This document shows positions 26,009 through 35,756 of a stretch of 61,509 bases of DNA, one piece after another. The DNA lies in NCBI GenBank assembly GCA_037441445.1, contig JBBISE010000011.1:1-61509 (forward strand). The letters are read 5' to 3'. The DNA is from JAAYQU01 sp037441445. Its GTDB lineage: Bacteria; Bacteroidota; Bacteroidia; Bacteroidales; Salinivirgaceae. The notes beneath the pieces were generated by a model, which made no database searches, was not told the origin of the DNA, and worked only from the letters and a program-made list of their open reading frames with translations. Every line of letters starts with the position of its first letter. Within the stretch, counting starts at the first letter, position 1. Position numbers and translations under genes: made by a program.

Positions 26009-26034
26009 TTGACCTTTAACTAACGAACGGCACA

Positions 26035-26472
26035 ATGGAAAACACGTCAATACGGATAAGGGATTATCAGAATTCGGATTATCAGCAGATTTGTGATATC
26101 TGGGTCGAACTCGATTTGGGAAGGGCGGCACGGGGCGACAACCAGACAATTATTGCAAAAACACTGCAAGCCGGGGGTAAGCTCCTCGTAATCGAGGAAA
26201 AATTAACAGGAAAAATTTTTGGTACCAGTTGGATTACCAACGATGGCCGGCGGCTTTATCTCCACCATTTTGGCATTGCCCATGACTACCAAAACAAGGG
26301 TTTTGGTGATTTATTGGCAAAAGCCTCCATTCAATATGCGCGTGACTTAAATATGCAAATTAAATTAGAGGTTGCGCCAAAGAACATTGCAGCAGTCAGG
26401 CTGTACGAGAAAAACGGTTTTAAACTTTTAGGCGATTATGTTGTTTACATCATCCGTAGTCACGATATCTAA
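26035..26472 (+). CDS. GNAT-family N-acetyltransferase
   Basis: A 145-residue single-domain GNAT. The acetyl-CoA pyrophosphate loop is visible as YQNKGFGDLL (about 87-96), after the beta-4 strand LYLHHFGI. The C-terminal AVRLYEKNGFKLLG segment is the usual motif B. The substrate cannot be told from sequence. It lies 15 bp before the M28 peptidase gene and probably shares a transcript with it. Confidence 0.88.
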   Translation: MENTSIRIRDYQNSDYQQICDIWVELDLGRAARGDNQTIIAKTLQAGGKLLVIEEKLTGKIFGTSWITNDGRRLYLHHFGIAHDYQNKGFGDLLAKASIQYARDLNMQIKLEVAPKNIAAVRLYEKNGFKLLGDYVVYIIRSHDI

Positions 26473-26487
26473 AAAAATAGAGACCAC

Positions 26488-28236
26488 ATGCAAACAAAAA
26501 TTATTGACATTCTGAAGTTCCTTGTCATCGCTTTCTGCGGCACTCCAATCCTTGCCCAGACTACGGAATCTATTCAAAAACATGTCGAGTATTTAGCTTC
26601 CGAACCTCTTGCAGGACGTTTTCCCGGAACTCCTGGTGACAGTCTGGCCGCAGATTACATAAAGAACCATTTTGCTGCTCACAGTCTGTTGCCCTTCGAT
26701 TCATTGTACTATCAATATTTTGAAATAAAAACCGGAGTGGAAATTGGATCAAAAAACACCCTTACGTCCCATAAAAACGCGTTCACCCTATTTCGGGATT
26801 TTATGCCATTGTCAATCTCCGCCGAGGGTAAATTCGAAGCAGGAATTTTTGATTTTAATTTCGACTCACTACCTGATGGAATAATCCCCCCTGGTGTTGA
26901 GAAAAAGTGGCTGGTTGTTGAAATTGCAGACTATTTCCCGACAACTCGCGAGTTTATGCGGTGGGCGACAAAAGCGTCGAAGGCAAATGCTACGGGAATA
27001 ATCTTCATTACCAGCTCTGATACCCATTTTTCAACCGAATTGTCGTCTCCTTTGCCAGGCAGCACTACCAGTAAAATTGAGACAAAAAACGGTACTGTTA
27101 TCTATTCGCAGCACCCCAAAAGTGGAATGTCACGCATGATTCTTTCGCGCGGGTTGGTTCGGTCAGATATACCGCTATTATTAGTGACACAAAAATCATG
27201 GGAGGAAAATAAAAAAAATCGAATAAAAAACAATTTGAAGTCCATAGAGGTTTCTGCATTCATTGAGATAAACCCCATAAACAGAAGAACCCATAATGTA
27301 ATCGGGGTAGTTAAGGGGTCTGAACGTCCCGATGAATATATTGTTGTGGGAGCACATTATGATCATTTAGGTTACGGAGGCCCTGAGTCAGGATCCCGGG
27401 TACCCGAGCAATATGCTATCCACTACGGAGCAGACGACAACGCTTCGGGAACTGCTACCGTTCTTGGATTAGCTACTAGAATTGCTTCAAAACCGTTGCC
27501 TGTATCGGTAATTTTTGTTGCTTTTGGAGCTGAAGAATTAGGATTAATCGGTTCGCAATATATGGCTCGAAACCTTTTTGTTGACAAAAATAAAATCAAA
27601 GCCATGTTTAACTATGACATGGTTGGAAGAATGGAGAAGAATCAGTTGAATATCGGGGGTGTGAAGACAGCCACAGATTTTCAGACCATTATTGACACAC
27701 TTCCAACAGTATTGTCTATTACCACATCTCCATTTGGTTCAGGGCCGTCCGATCATTCATCGTTCAACAGCGAAGAAATTCCCGTTCTTTATTTTAATAC
27801 GGGAATACACACCGACTATCACACACCAGCCGATGCCCCGGCGAAAATAAACTTTCCGGGAATTCTTTCAGTGTTGGATTATTCTGAAATATTACTCCGG
27901 ACTATTTCCCTTCCACAAGCCAACCTTACTTATAATAAAACCGAGGCAACGGACAGCCAGCACGGTAGCAAAAGTGCATTAAAGGTCACATTGGGAATAA
28001 TTCCAGATGTTACTGGTGGGGACAATACAGGACTGGTAATTATGGGTGTTAATCCCAGTGGAGTTGCTCATAGAGCTCAGCTTCTTAAGGGCGATAAAAT
28101 TGTAAATATTGACGGAACTCCGATTAAAAACGTCTATGACTACATGGATAAACTTCAACAAATTAAACCAAAGCAAGTTGCGCATATAACTGTTATCAGG
28201 GAAGGCCAGGAAAAAGTTTTCCTCCTTCAATTTTAA
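26488..28236 (+). CDS. Secreted M28-family zinc aminopeptidase with PDZ domain
   Basis: A 582-residue exported peptidase (signal peptide ending near ILAQ, about 24). A PA-like insert is likely around 110-240. The M28 catalytic domain carries the co-catalytic zinc ligands in order: HYDHLG (about 289), GADDNASG (about 316), the general-base AEELG (about 346), YDMVG and HTDYHTPAD. A PDZ domain closes the protein (about 490-582), containing VNIDGTPI. It should remove N-terminal residues from peptides in the periplasm or outside the cell. Confidence 0.9.
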   Translation: MQTKIIDILKFLVIAFCGTPILAQTTESIQKHVEYLASEPLAGRFPGTPGDSLAADYIKNHFAAHSLLPFDSLYYQYFEIKTGVEIGSKNTLTSHKNAFTLFRDFMPLSISAEGKFEAGIFDFNFDSLPDGIIPPGVEKKWLVVEIADYFPTTREFMRWATKASKANATGIIFITSSDTHFSTELSSPLPGSTTSKIETKNGTVIYSQHPKSGMSRMILSRGLVRSDIPLLLVTQKSWEENKKNRIKNNLKSIEVSAFIEINPINRRTHNVIGVVKGSERPDEYIVVGAHYDHLGYGGPESGSRVPEQYAIHYGADDNASGTATVLGLATRIASKPLPVSVIFVAFGAEELGLIGSQYMARNLFVDKNKIKAMFNYDMVGRMEKNQLNIGGVKTATDFQTIIDTLPTVLSITTSPFGSGPSDHSSFNSEEIPVLYFNTGIHTDYHTPADAPAKINFPGILSVLDYSEILLRTISLPQANLTYNKTEATDSQHGSKSALKVTLGIIPDVTGGDNTGLVIMGVNPSGVAHRAQLLKGDKIVNIDGTPIKNVYDYMDKLQQIKPKQVAHITVIREGQEKVFLLQF

Positions 28237-28267
28237 AAACATACAAAACACTAATAATTAAATACTT

Positions 28268-29065
28268 ATGAAACTATCTATTATTTGGGTTATTTCTATA
28301 GTTTTTACCCTGACCATTGTAATTTATCAACGTGTAACGGGTCCGACTTATCCTGTACGAATTTCTCATAATGAGTTGAATTTCAAATTACCCAGAACAT
28401 CTTCCGTTGATCAGGACTGCAAAATCTCCATTCCAGGTAGTTCAATGTTCGATGCTGCATATGTCCTTTGGAAATATTATCCTGGCAAGTACAGCTTTGA
28501 TACTCTTCCCTTGTCTTTTAACGGGGAAAATTGGGAAGCAGTTTTGCCCGTTCAGCCACCCGCGGGAAAACTTCAGTACCAGGTCGAATTCGTTCAAAAC
28601 GGAAAGGTGGTTTTGGAAACCTCTCAGACTCCTGTTGTAATTAGGTTTAAAGGTGCCGTCCCTTCCTGGGCATTATTTCTACATATCTTTTTTATGTTCG
28701 GCGCTACCCTTTTAAGCATTGTTGCTTTGTTTATGGTTCTTTTCAATGCTGGAAATTTCAATCTTATTGCCAGATTGACATTAGCAGGAATTTTTTTCGG
28801 AGGCATGATTTTAGGTCCTATTGTTCAAAAGTTTGCTTTTGGTCATTATTGGACGGGCTTTCCGTTTGGCTATGATCTTACTGATAACAAAACACTTTTA
28901 GCATTTATTGTTTGGTCAATTGCCGTTTTGGCGAACCGTAAATCACAACGTAAGTGGTGGATTGTGGCCGCTACCATTGCTATGTTAACAATTAATGCAA
29001 TCCCTCATTCAACCATGGGTAGTGAACTAAATCGCGACTCGGGTAAAGTCGAAACATCTAAGTGA
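28268..29065 (+). CDS. Unrecognised membrane protein
   Basis: A 265-residue protein. One N-terminal hydrophobic helix is followed by a periplasmic beta-rich domain (about 28-125), then about four membrane helices (about 132-250) and a short charged tail. One short loop between helices holds several His/Tyr residues (FGHYWTGFPFGYD). No family is recognised. It is 31 bp after the peptidase gene and is likely co-transcribed. The strong terminator at 29143 separates it from the ribosomal gene block. Confidence 0.7.
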   Translation: MKLSIIWVISIVFTLTIVIYQRVTGPTYPVRISHNELNFKLPRTSSVDQDCKISIPGSSMFDAAYVLWKYYPGKYSFDTLPLSFNGENWEAVLPVQPPAGKLQYQVEFVQNGKVVLETSQTPVVIRFKGAVPSWALFLHIFFMFGATLLSIVALFMVLFNAGNFNLIARLTLAGIFFGGMILGPIVQKFAFGHYWTGFPFGYDLTDNKTLLAFIVWSIAVLANRKSQRKWWIVAATIAMLTINAIPHSTMGSELNRDSGKVETSK

Positions 29066-29142
29066 GAATTATAGCTGTTTTAGTTATACAGGTATAAACC
29101 AAAGAAAGTTAAGCATAGAGATCGTAGCGTGCAGGCCATAAA

Positions 29143-29185
29143 CAGAGGGTGTAGAATTGCTGTTCTATTACCCTCTGATTTTTTT
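29143..29185 (+). terminator. Strong two-tier terminator before the ribosomal block
   Basis: CAGAGGGT (29143-29150) pairs perfectly with ACCCTCTG (29170-29177). Inside, TAGAA (29152-29156) pairs with TTCTA (29163-29167), and seven T follow. It insulates the str/S10 block from the peptidase transcript. Confidence 0.88.
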
Positions 29186-29230
29186 GTGGAAAACTATATT
29201 GCTTTCTATCAATAAAAAAAAGCAGGAAAT

Positions 29231-29261
29231 TTTGTAGTTAATAAAAAAGTTTCTACTTTTG
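29231..29261 (+). promoter_or_regulatory. Consensus Bacteroidota promoter of the str-S10-spc-alpha block
   Basis: TTTG (29231-29234), a 19-bp spacer, then TACTTTTG (29254-29261) match the phylum's -33/-7 consensus fully. The element lies 44 bp upstream of rpsL and is the best promoter seen in the window. It probably drives most of the following 17 kb. Confidence 0.8.
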
Positions 29262-29305
29262 CAGTCCGAATTATCAGGGTAATAATATCTTATAATAAGC
29301 AAACT

Positions 29306-29689
29306 ATGCCAACAATACAACAATTAGTACGTAAAGGGCGTAAGAGTATCGAAAAGAAAAGTAAAGCACCCGCGTTGGATGCTTGTCCACAGCGCCGTGG
29401 AGTATGTACTCGCGTTTATACAACAACGCCCAAGAAACCAAACTCGGCAATGCGTAAAGTTGCCAGGGTGAGATTAACAAATGGCAAAGAAGTCAACGCC
29501 TATATTCCTGGCGAAGGACACAATTTGCAGGAGCACTCCATAGTCCTCATTCGTGGTGGTCGTGTTAAAGACCTTCCGGGTGTGCGTTATCATATTGTAC
29601 GCGGAGCATTGGATACATCAGGTGTAGAAGGTCGCAAACAAAGACGTTCTAAGTATGGTGCCAAGAGACCTAAAGCAGCAAAAAAATAA
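29306..29689 (+). CDS. rpsL: 30S ribosomal protein uS12
   Basis: The 127-residue decoding-centre protein S12. The conserved TPKKPNSAMRKVARVRLTNG stretch contains the two lysines where streptomycin-resistance changes occur in other bacteria; here the ancestral Lys is present, so the wild-type form is predicted. GEGHNLQEHS and the KDLPGVRYH loop (second streptomycin site) are intact. It is the first gene of the block. Confidence 0.98.
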   Translation: MPTIQQLVRKGRKSIEKKSKAPALDACPQRRGVCTRVYTTTPKKPNSAMRKVARVRLTNGKEVNAYIPGEGHNLQEHSIVLIRGGRVKDLPGVRYHIVRGALDTSGVEGRKQRRSKYGAKRPKAAKK

Positions 29690-29705
29690 TTAATCATAAG
29701 AAGCA

Positions 29706-30182
29706 ATGAGAAAATCAACACCTAAGAAGAGAATTCTGTTGCCCGATCCGAAGTTCAATGATACTCATGTAACCCGTTTCGTCAACGATTTAATGGAAAG
29801 AGGTAAGAAAAACACCGCTTTCAACATCTTTTACGATGCTCTTGATATAGTTGAAAAAAAGAAGGGCAACACCGAAGTTTCAGCCCTTGATATTTGGAAA
29901 AAAGCATTAGAGAATATCACACCACAAGTCGAGGTTAAGAGCCGTCGCGTTGGTGGTGCTACTTTCCAGATTCCGATGGAAATACGCGAATCAAGAAAGG
30001 TTGCTATCAGTGTTAAGAACCTGATACTTTATTCAAGAAAACGCAGTGGCCGTTCTATGGCTGACAAACTTGCAGCCGAAATTCTTGCAGCTTTCAACAA
30101 CGAAGGTGGAGCGTATAAGAAGAAAGAAGATACGCATAAAATGGCAGATGCTAACAAAGCGTTCTCACATTTTAGATTTTAA
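29706..30182 (+). CDS. rpsG: 30S ribosomal protein uS7
   Basis: The 158-residue head-assembly protein that binds the 3' major domain of 16S rRNA. The family core GRSMADKLAAEI and the basic N-terminus (RKSTPKKR) are present. The gene lies 16 bp after rpsL in the usual str order. In E. coli it is the translational repressor of this operon; no corresponding mRNA site was identified here. Confidence 0.97.
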   Translation: MRKSTPKKRILLPDPKFNDTHVTRFVNDLMERGKKNTAFNIFYDALDIVEKKKGNTEVSALDIWKKALENITPQVEVKSRRVGGATFQIPMEIRESRKVAISVKNLILYSRKRSGRSMADKLAAEILAAFNNEGGAYKKKEDTHKMADANKAFSHFRF

Positions 30183-30207
30183 TCATTGAAAGTACAGGAA
30201 TAAACCA

Positions 30208-32316
30208 ATGAGTTCAAAACTTGATTTAACCCGTAATATTGGCATCATGGCGCACATCGATGCTGGTAAAACTACAACTACCGAGAGGATTCTATTCTAT
30301 ACGGGTAAGACTCACCGCCTTGGTGAGGTGCACGATGGAGCCGCCACAATGGATTGGATGGCGCAGGAGCAGGAGAGGGGAATTACCATTACCTCTGCGG
30401 CAACCACTGCATATTGGAAGTACAAAAACACAGATTATAAAATTAATATAATTGATACCCCGGGACACGTTGACTTCACTGTTGAAGTAGAACGTTCTTT
30501 ACGGGTTCTTGATGGTGCTATTGCCATCTATTGTGCCGTTGGTGGTGTTGAGCCACAGTCCGAAACTGTTTGGAGACAAGCTGACAAATACAAAGTGCCC
30601 CGTATTGCGTTCGTAAACAAAATGGATAGGGTTGGCGCCGATTTCTTCAATGTGGTACAACAAATGCGCGACCGTTTAAAAGCAAATGCTGTAGCCATTC
30701 AAATCCCTATTGGCGTCGAAGATACCTTCCGCGGTGTGGTTGATTTGGTTGAAAAGAAAGCTATAGAATGGTACGACGACAAAAACGGCACCAACTACAA
30801 CTATATCGATATCCCTGCCAACATGATGGCAGAGGTAGAAGAGTACCGCCAAGCCATGGTTGAGGCCATTGCCGAAGCGGACGATTCAATTCTTGAAAGA
30901 TATTTCGAAGATTCTGAATCTATTACTGCCGACGAAATGCGCGAAGCCCTTCGTAAAGCAACCATAGCACAAGTGATGGTACCGGTTATGTGCGGTGCAT
31001 CGTTTAAAAACAAAGGTATCCAGCGATTGTTAGATGCCGTTTGCGCATACCTGCCCAGCCCCGTAGATATTGACGCCGTACAGGGTGTTGATGTTGACGA
31101 TCCAGAAACAATCATTGAGAGAAAACCGGCTGAAGACGAGCCTTTAAGCGCTTTGGCGTTTAAGATTGCCACCGATCCATATGTAGGAAGACTGTGTTAC
31201 ATTAGAGTTTATTCGGGTGTTTTGGAAGGCGGAATGTCTGTTTATAATACAAGAACGGGCAAAAAAGAGAGAATTTCAAGGCTTTTCCAAATGCATGCTA
31301 ATAAGCAAAATCCTATGGACCGAATAGGTGCTGGGGACATCTGTGCTGCAGTTGGTTTTAAAAACATCCGTACTGGTGATACCCTTTGCGATTCCGATAA
31401 GCCTATCGTGTTAGAGCAAATGGATTTTCCGGAACCCGTTATTGCTATTGCAATCGAGCCAAAAACACAAGCCGACTCTGAAAGAATGGACAATGCACTG
31501 GTGAAACTTATGGAGGAAGATCCAACCTTTAATGTATATACGGATCAGGACTCAGGTCAGGTTGTCATTAGTGGTATGGGCGAGTTGCACCTTGAAATCA
31601 TTGTTGACCGAATGTTACGCGAATTTAAGGTAGAGTGTAACCAAGGTGCTCCAATGGTAAAATATAAAGAAGCTATCACCCAAACTGTCAATCATCGCGA
31701 AGTGTTCAAGAAACAAACTGGTGGACGTGGTAAATTTGCCGATATCAGCGTAGTTGTTGGACCCGCCGATCCAGGTGTTACAGGTCTTCAATTTATTGAT
31801 GAAATCAAAGGTGGAAATATTCCACGCGAATATATACCTTCCATTGAGAAGGGCTTCAAAGAAGCCATGCAAAATGGCCCGTTGGCCGGATATCCGCTTG
31901 ATAGCCTTAAAGTCACCCTGGTTGACGGTTCATTCCATGCAGTTGACTCCGATCAACTTTCGTTCGAACTTTGTGCTAAAATGGCGTTCAAAGAAGCTAC
32001 ACGTAAGGCAAAACCCATTCTTTTAGAGCCAATTATGGCTGCCGAGGTAACTACACCTGAAGAGTACATGGGCGATATTATTGGAGACTTCAACAAACGC
32101 CGTGGAAACATTGTTGGTATGGACGAACGCAACGGAGCACGTGTAATCAGAGCTAAAGTGCCGTTGGCCGAAAAGTTTGGTTATATTACCGTTTTGCGGA
32201 CCCTGTCATCAGGACGTGCATCACATGCCATGGAATTCTCACATTACGATATAGTACCCAAAAACATAGCTATTAGCGTACTTGAGAAAGTAAAAGGAAA
32301 AACAGATCTGTTATAA
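30208..32316 (+). CDS. fusA: Translation elongation factor G
   Basis: The 702-residue translocase GTPase. G1 AHIDAGKT is at about 15-22, followed by the effector-loop region ERGITI, G3 DTPGHVDF and G4 NKMD. Domains II-V follow at full length. All GTPase residues are canonical, so this is the conventional EF-G. Bacteroides species also encode a second, unusual EF-G2 elsewhere. No tuf gene follows: rpsJ starts 9 bp later, so the str and S10 clusters are joined directly. Confidence 0.98.
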   Translation: MSSKLDLTRNIGIMAHIDAGKTTTTERILFYTGKTHRLGEVHDGAATMDWMAQEQERGITITSAATTAYWKYKNTDYKINIIDTPGHVDFTVEVERSLRVLDGAIAIYCAVGGVEPQSETVWRQADKYKVPRIAFVNKMDRVGADFFNVVQQMRDRLKANAVAIQIPIGVEDTFRGVVDLVEKKAIEWYDDKNGTNYNYIDIPANMMAEVEEYRQAMVEAIAEADDSILERYFEDSESITADEMREALRKATIAQVMVPVMCGASFKNKGIQRLLDAVCAYLPSPVDIDAVQGVDVDDPETIIERKPAEDEPLSALAFKIATDPYVGRLCYIRVYSGVLEGGMSVYNTRTGKKERISRLFQMHANKQNPMDRIGAGDICAAVGFKNIRTGDTLCDSDKPIVLEQMDFPEPVIAIAIEPKTQADSERMDNALVKLMEEDPTFNVYTDQDSGQVVISGMGELHLEIIVDRMLREFKVECNQGAPMVKYKEAITQTVNHREVFKKQTGGRGKFADISVVVGPADPGVTGLQFIDEIKGGNIPREYIPSIEKGFKEAMQNGPLAGYPLDSLKVTLVDGSFHAVDSDQLSFELCAKMAFKEATRKAKPILLEPIMAAEVTTPEEYMGDIIGDFNKRRGNIVGMDERNGARVIRAKVPLAEKFGYITVLRTLSSGRASHAMEFSHYDIVPKNIAISVLEKVKGKTDLL

Positions 32317-32325
32317 CAAACTATT

Positions 32326-32631
32326 ATGAGCCAAAAAATTCGCATTAAACTGAAATCTTACGACCACAATTTAGTCGATAAGTCGGCAGAAAAGATTGTG
32401 AAAACAGTGAAAGTCACTGGTGCAGTTGTAAGTGGACCCATTCCACTTCCAACGCATAAGAGAATTTTTACTGTATTACGATCGACATTTGTTAACAAAA
32501 AGTCACGTGAGCAGTTCGAGTTAAGCTCGCATAAACGTCTTTTAGACATTTATAGCTCAACAGCTAAAACTATTGACGCGCTTATGAAACTTGAGTTGCC
32601 AAGTGGAGTTGAAGTAGAAATTAAAGTCTGA
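32326..32631 (+). CDS. rpsJ: 30S ribosomal protein uS10
   Basis: A 101-residue S10, first gene of the S10 cluster. The family motifs IRIKLKSYDH at the N-terminus and GPIPLPTHKRIFTVLRS in the middle are clear. Besides its place in the 30S head, S10 acts as NusE in antitermination complexes, which would suit this long rRNA-protein operon. Confidence 0.97.
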   Translation: MSQKIRIKLKSYDHNLVDKSAEKIVKTVKVTGAVVSGPIPLPTHKRIFTVLRSTFVNKKSREQFELSSHKRLLDIYSSTAKTIDALMKLELPSGVEVEIKV

Positions 32632-32646
32632 TAAACAAACACAAAA

Positions 32647-33264
32647 ATGGCAGGACTAATTGGAAAAAAAGTAGGAATGACATCGGTATTCAGTGCCGAG
32701 GGGAAAAACATCCCATGCACTGTTATCGAAGCGGGCCCTTGTGTTGTCACACAAGTAAAAACTGTCGAAAAAGACGGTTACAGCGCTTATCAGCTTGGCT
32801 ATATTGAAGCACCTGAAAAGAATGTCAATAAACCAATGCTGGGACATTTCAAGAAAGCCGGAGTTTCTCCTCTGCGCAAACTCGTTGAGTTCCATGACGC
32901 AGAAAAGGAGTTTAAAACCGGTGATGTAGTGACCGTCGATATTTTCAACGACACCTTTTGGGTTGACATCGTTGGAATTTCGAAAGGAAAAGGTTTTCAG
33001 GGCGTTGTAAAACGTCATGGATTCGGTGGTGTTGGAGACCGTACCCATGGTCAGCACAACCGTTTAAGAGCACCTGGTTCAATTGGTGCATCATCTTTTC
33101 CATCGCGCGTATTTAAAGGAATGAGAATGGCTGGAAGGACTGGCGGACAACGTGTTAAAGTTATCGACATGAAAGTTGTCAAAGTTATCCCCGAAAGCAA
33201 CCTTATCCTTGTAAAAGGTTCGGTACCAGGAGCAAAAGGATCATACTTAATTATTGAAGCATAA
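32647..33264 (+). CDS. rplC: 50S ribosomal protein uL3
   Basis: A 205-residue L3, one of the first proteins to assemble on 23S rRNA. The N-terminal GLIGKKVGMT and the long loop reaching the peptidyl transferase centre (GVVKRHGFGG ... FKGMRMAGRTGGQ) are present. Its stop overlaps the rplD start by one base, so the two are translationally coupled. Confidence 0.97.
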   Translation: MAGLIGKKVGMTSVFSAEGKNIPCTVIEAGPCVVTQVKTVEKDGYSAYQLGYIEAPEKNVNKPMLGHFKKAGVSPLRKLVEFHDAEKEFKTGDVVTVDIFNDTFWVDIVGISKGKGFQGVVKRHGFGGVGDRTHGQHNRLRAPGSIGASSFPSRVFKGMRMAGRTGGQRVKVIDMKVVKVIPESNLILVKGSVPGAKGSYLIIEA

Positions 33265-33896
33265 TGGAACTAAGTGTTTATAATATCGAAGGAAAAGATA
33301 CCGGACGTAAGGTTCAGTTAAGTGATGCAATCTTTGGTATTGAACCAAACGATCATGCAATCTATTTGGATGTAAAGCAATATCTTGCAAACCAAAGACA
33401 AGGCACCCACAAGTCGAAAGAGAGAGGCGAAGTTGCCGGAAGTACACGCAAAATTAAGCGTCAAAAAGGTACTGGCGGAGCCCGTGCAGGTATGATTACC
33501 AACCCGTTATTTCATGGTGGTGGTCGTATTTTTGGACCCCGACCACGCGACTATCGTTTCAAACTTAACAAGAAACTGAAACGATTGGCTCGTCTTTCAA
33601 CGTTGAGCTACAAAGCTAAAAATGGACAAGTTATTGTAATAGAAGATTTCAAACTCGAAGTTCCAAAAACAAAAGAGTATGTTGCCATTCTCAACAATTT
33701 AAAAGTTGAAAACCAAAAGACTCTTATGGTTCTTCCCGACGTAGATCACAACATAGTACGCTCGGCACGGAATATTCAAAATGCAAAAGTAGTAACTAAT
33801 AACGGTTTGATTACTTACAACATACTGAACGCGAAAACTGTTGTTTTCACCGAAAGTAGTTTGAAGAATATCGAATCATTGTTTAACCAACAATAA
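33264..33896 (+). CDS. rplD: 50S ribosomal protein uL4
   Basis: A 210-residue L4. The extended tunnel loop RQKGTGGARAGMITNPLFHG is intact; this is the segment near the macrolide site. It is coupled to rplC by a TAATG overlap. L4 is the S10-operon autoregulator in E. coli, but the leader hairpin is not expected in this phylum and I did not see one. Confidence 0.96.
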   Translation: MELSVYNIEGKDTGRKVQLSDAIFGIEPNDHAIYLDVKQYLANQRQGTHKSKERGEVAGSTRKIKRQKGTGGARAGMITNPLFHGGGRIFGPRPRDYRFKLNKKLKRLARLSTLSYKAKNGQVIVIEDFKLEVPKTKEYVAILNNLKVENQKTLMVLPDVDHNIVRSARNIQNAKVVTNNGLITYNILNAKTVVFTESSLKNIESLFNQQ

Positions 33897-33907
33897 GACT
33901 CGAAACA

Positions 33908-34198
33908 ATGGACATCTTAATTAAACCACTTATCACCGAAAGAATGACTGAACTTGGTGAAAAGCTCAATAGATTCGGTTTTGTTGTTAACAGGAAAGCT
34001 ACAAAGCCTGAGATCCGTGCAGCCATTGAGAAAATGTACAATGTGAAAATTGTAAGCATTAATACTACAACATACGGCGGCAAAAAGAGAACAAGAAACA
34101 CCAAAAGTGGCGTTATTGTAGGTAAAACCAATTCTTACAAGAAAGCAATTGTTACCCTGAAAGAAGGCCAGAAAATTGATTTTTACAGCAATATTTAA
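33908..34198 (+). CDS. rplW: 50S ribosomal protein uL23
   Basis: A 96-residue L23, which sits at the exit of the peptide tunnel and forms the docking site for trigger factor and SRP. It starts with DILIKPLITERMT and contains the family's RKATKPEIRAAIEKMYNVKI segment, followed by the loop GGKKRTRNT. The gene is in the standard position between rplD and rplB. Confidence 0.96.
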   Translation: MDILIKPLITERMTELGEKLNRFGFVVNRKATKPEIRAAIEKMYNVKIVSINTTTYGGKKRTRNTKSGVIVGKTNSYKKAIVTLKEGQKIDFYSNI

Positions 34199-34207
34199 TC
34201 AACAGCA

Positions 34208-35032
34208 ATGGGTGTAAGAAAATTAAAACCGGTAACACCGGGACAAAGACACAAAGTGGTAAGCAATTTTGAAACTATTACCACAAACACACCTGAGAAA
34301 TCACTGTTAGAAAACCTCAAAAGTTCCGGTGGTCGTAACAACACCGGTAAGATGACAGTGAGAAATAGAGGTGGAGGTCACAAAAGACAGTATCGGATTG
34401 TTGATTTCAAACGTGAGAAAGAAAACATGGCCGCTACTGTAAAAACAATCGAATACGATCCGAACCGATCGGCACGTATAGCACTGGTTGTTTACGCAGA
34501 TGGTGAAAAACGTTACATTATTGCTCCTCATGGGTTGCAAGTAGGACAAACCATTGAATCCGGAAGGGGAATTAGCCCCGAAATCGGAAACACATTGTAT
34601 ATGTCTGAAATTCCATTGGGAACAATCATTCACAACATTGAGCTCACCCCAGGAAAAGGTGCCAGCATGGCACGTAGTGCCGGTACATATGCGCAGCTCA
34701 CAAGCCGTGACGGTAAATATGCAGTTGTTAAATTGCCTTCGGGCGAAACCCGTTTAGTCCTCACTACTTGTAGGGCAACGATTGGCTCAGTATCGAATCC
34801 CGACCACGGGTTGGAGATTTCTGGTAAAGCCGGACGCAGCCGTTGGTTAGGACGCAAACCCCGTGTTCGTGGTGTAGCCATGAACCCAGTTGATCACCCA
34901 ATGGGTGGTGGTGAAGGACGCGCTAGCGGTGGTCACCCAAGATCACGTAAAGGATTACCTGCAAAAGGGTATAAGACACGTGATAAGAAGAAAGCTTCGA
35001 ATCGTTACATTTTGGAGCGTAGGAAAAAATAG
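34208..35032 (+). CDS. rplB: 50S ribosomal protein uL2
   Basis: A 274-residue L2, essential for subunit joining and peptidyl transfer. The conserved C-terminal loop NPVDHPMGGGEGRASGG includes the functionally important His. The basic N-terminal region and the central RNA-binding domain are of standard length. Confidence 0.98.
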   Translation: MGVRKLKPVTPGQRHKVVSNFETITTNTPEKSLLENLKSSGGRNNTGKMTVRNRGGGHKRQYRIVDFKREKENMAATVKTIEYDPNRSARIALVVYADGEKRYIIAPHGLQVGQTIESGRGISPEIGNTLYMSEIPLGTIIHNIELTPGKGASMARSAGTYAQLTSRDGKYAVVKLPSGETRLVLTTCRATIGSVSNPDHGLEISGKAGRSRWLGRKPRVRGVAMNPVDHPMGGGEGRASGGHPRSRKGLPAKGYKTRDKKKASNRYILERRKK

Positions 35033-35053
35033 ATCACTTAAACTAATGAGATT

Positions 35054-35323
35054 ATGAGCCGTTCACTAAAAAAAGGACCTTATATTGACATCAAACTCGA
35101 GAAAAAAATTCTTGATATGAACAGTGCCAATAAAAAGCAGGTGGTTAAAACCTGGGCACGTGCATCAATGATTTCTCCCGATTTTGTGGGTCATACTGTT
35201 GCCGTTCACAATGGGAATAAGTTTATACCTGTGTACATTACAGAAAATATGGTAGGGCATAAACTAGGAGAGTTTGCGCCTACTCGTATCTTCAGAGGAC
35301 ATGGTGGGAAAAAGAATAAATAA
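35054..35323 (+). CDS. rpsS: 30S ribosomal protein uS19
   Basis: An 89-residue S19 of the 30S head. Family motifs are SRSLKKGPYID at the N-terminus, VGHTVAVHNGNKFIPVYI, and MVGHKLGEFAPTR near the C-terminus. The length and position are standard. Confidence 0.97.
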   Translation: MSRSLKKGPYIDIKLEKKILDMNSANKKQVVKTWARASMISPDFVGHTVAVHNGNKFIPVYITENMVGHKLGEFAPTRIFRGHGGKKNK

Positions 35324-35342
35324 CCGGAAAAACTGAGGAACA

Positions 35343-35750
35343 ATGGGTGCAAGAAAACGTTTAAAAGCACAAGAGAGGAAAGAGGCAAATAAGCAAAGAG
35401 CATTTGCCAGCCTCAATGATTGCCCAACATCCCCAAGAAAAATGAGACTTGTTGTTGATTTAATTCGCGGGAAAGAAGTAAATAAAGCCCTTGATATATT
35501 ACGTTTTACACAAAAAGAAGCTGCTAAACGAGTGGAGAAACTTCTCATGTCGGCAGTATCCAATTGGCAAAACAAAAATCAGGGAGCCAGAATTGAAGAA
35601 GCAGGTTTGTTTGTAAAAGAAGCACACGTCGATTCAGCTCGTATGCTGAAAAGGCTAAGACCAGCCCCACAAGGCCGTGGCTATAGAGTTCGCAAGCGTT
35701 CAAACCATGTAACAATCGTTTTGGGCAACCTTTTAAAAACCGAAAACTAA
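35343..35750 (+). CDS. rplV: 50S ribosomal protein uL22
   Basis: A 135-residue L22 lining the exit tunnel. The C-terminal beta hairpin (MLKRLRPAPQGRGYRVRKRS) that contacts macrolides and nascent-chain arrest sequences is intact. The N-terminal 20 residues are rich in Lys, Arg and Ala and somewhat longer than in E. coli. Confidence 0.96.
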   Translation: MGARKRLKAQERKEANKQRAFASLNDCPTSPRKMRLVVDLIRGKEVNKALDILRFTQKEAAKRVEKLLMSAVSNWQNKNQGARIEEAGLFVKEAHVDSARMLKRLRPAPQGRGYRVRKRSNHVTIVLGNLLKTEN

Positions 35751-35756
35751 TATTCA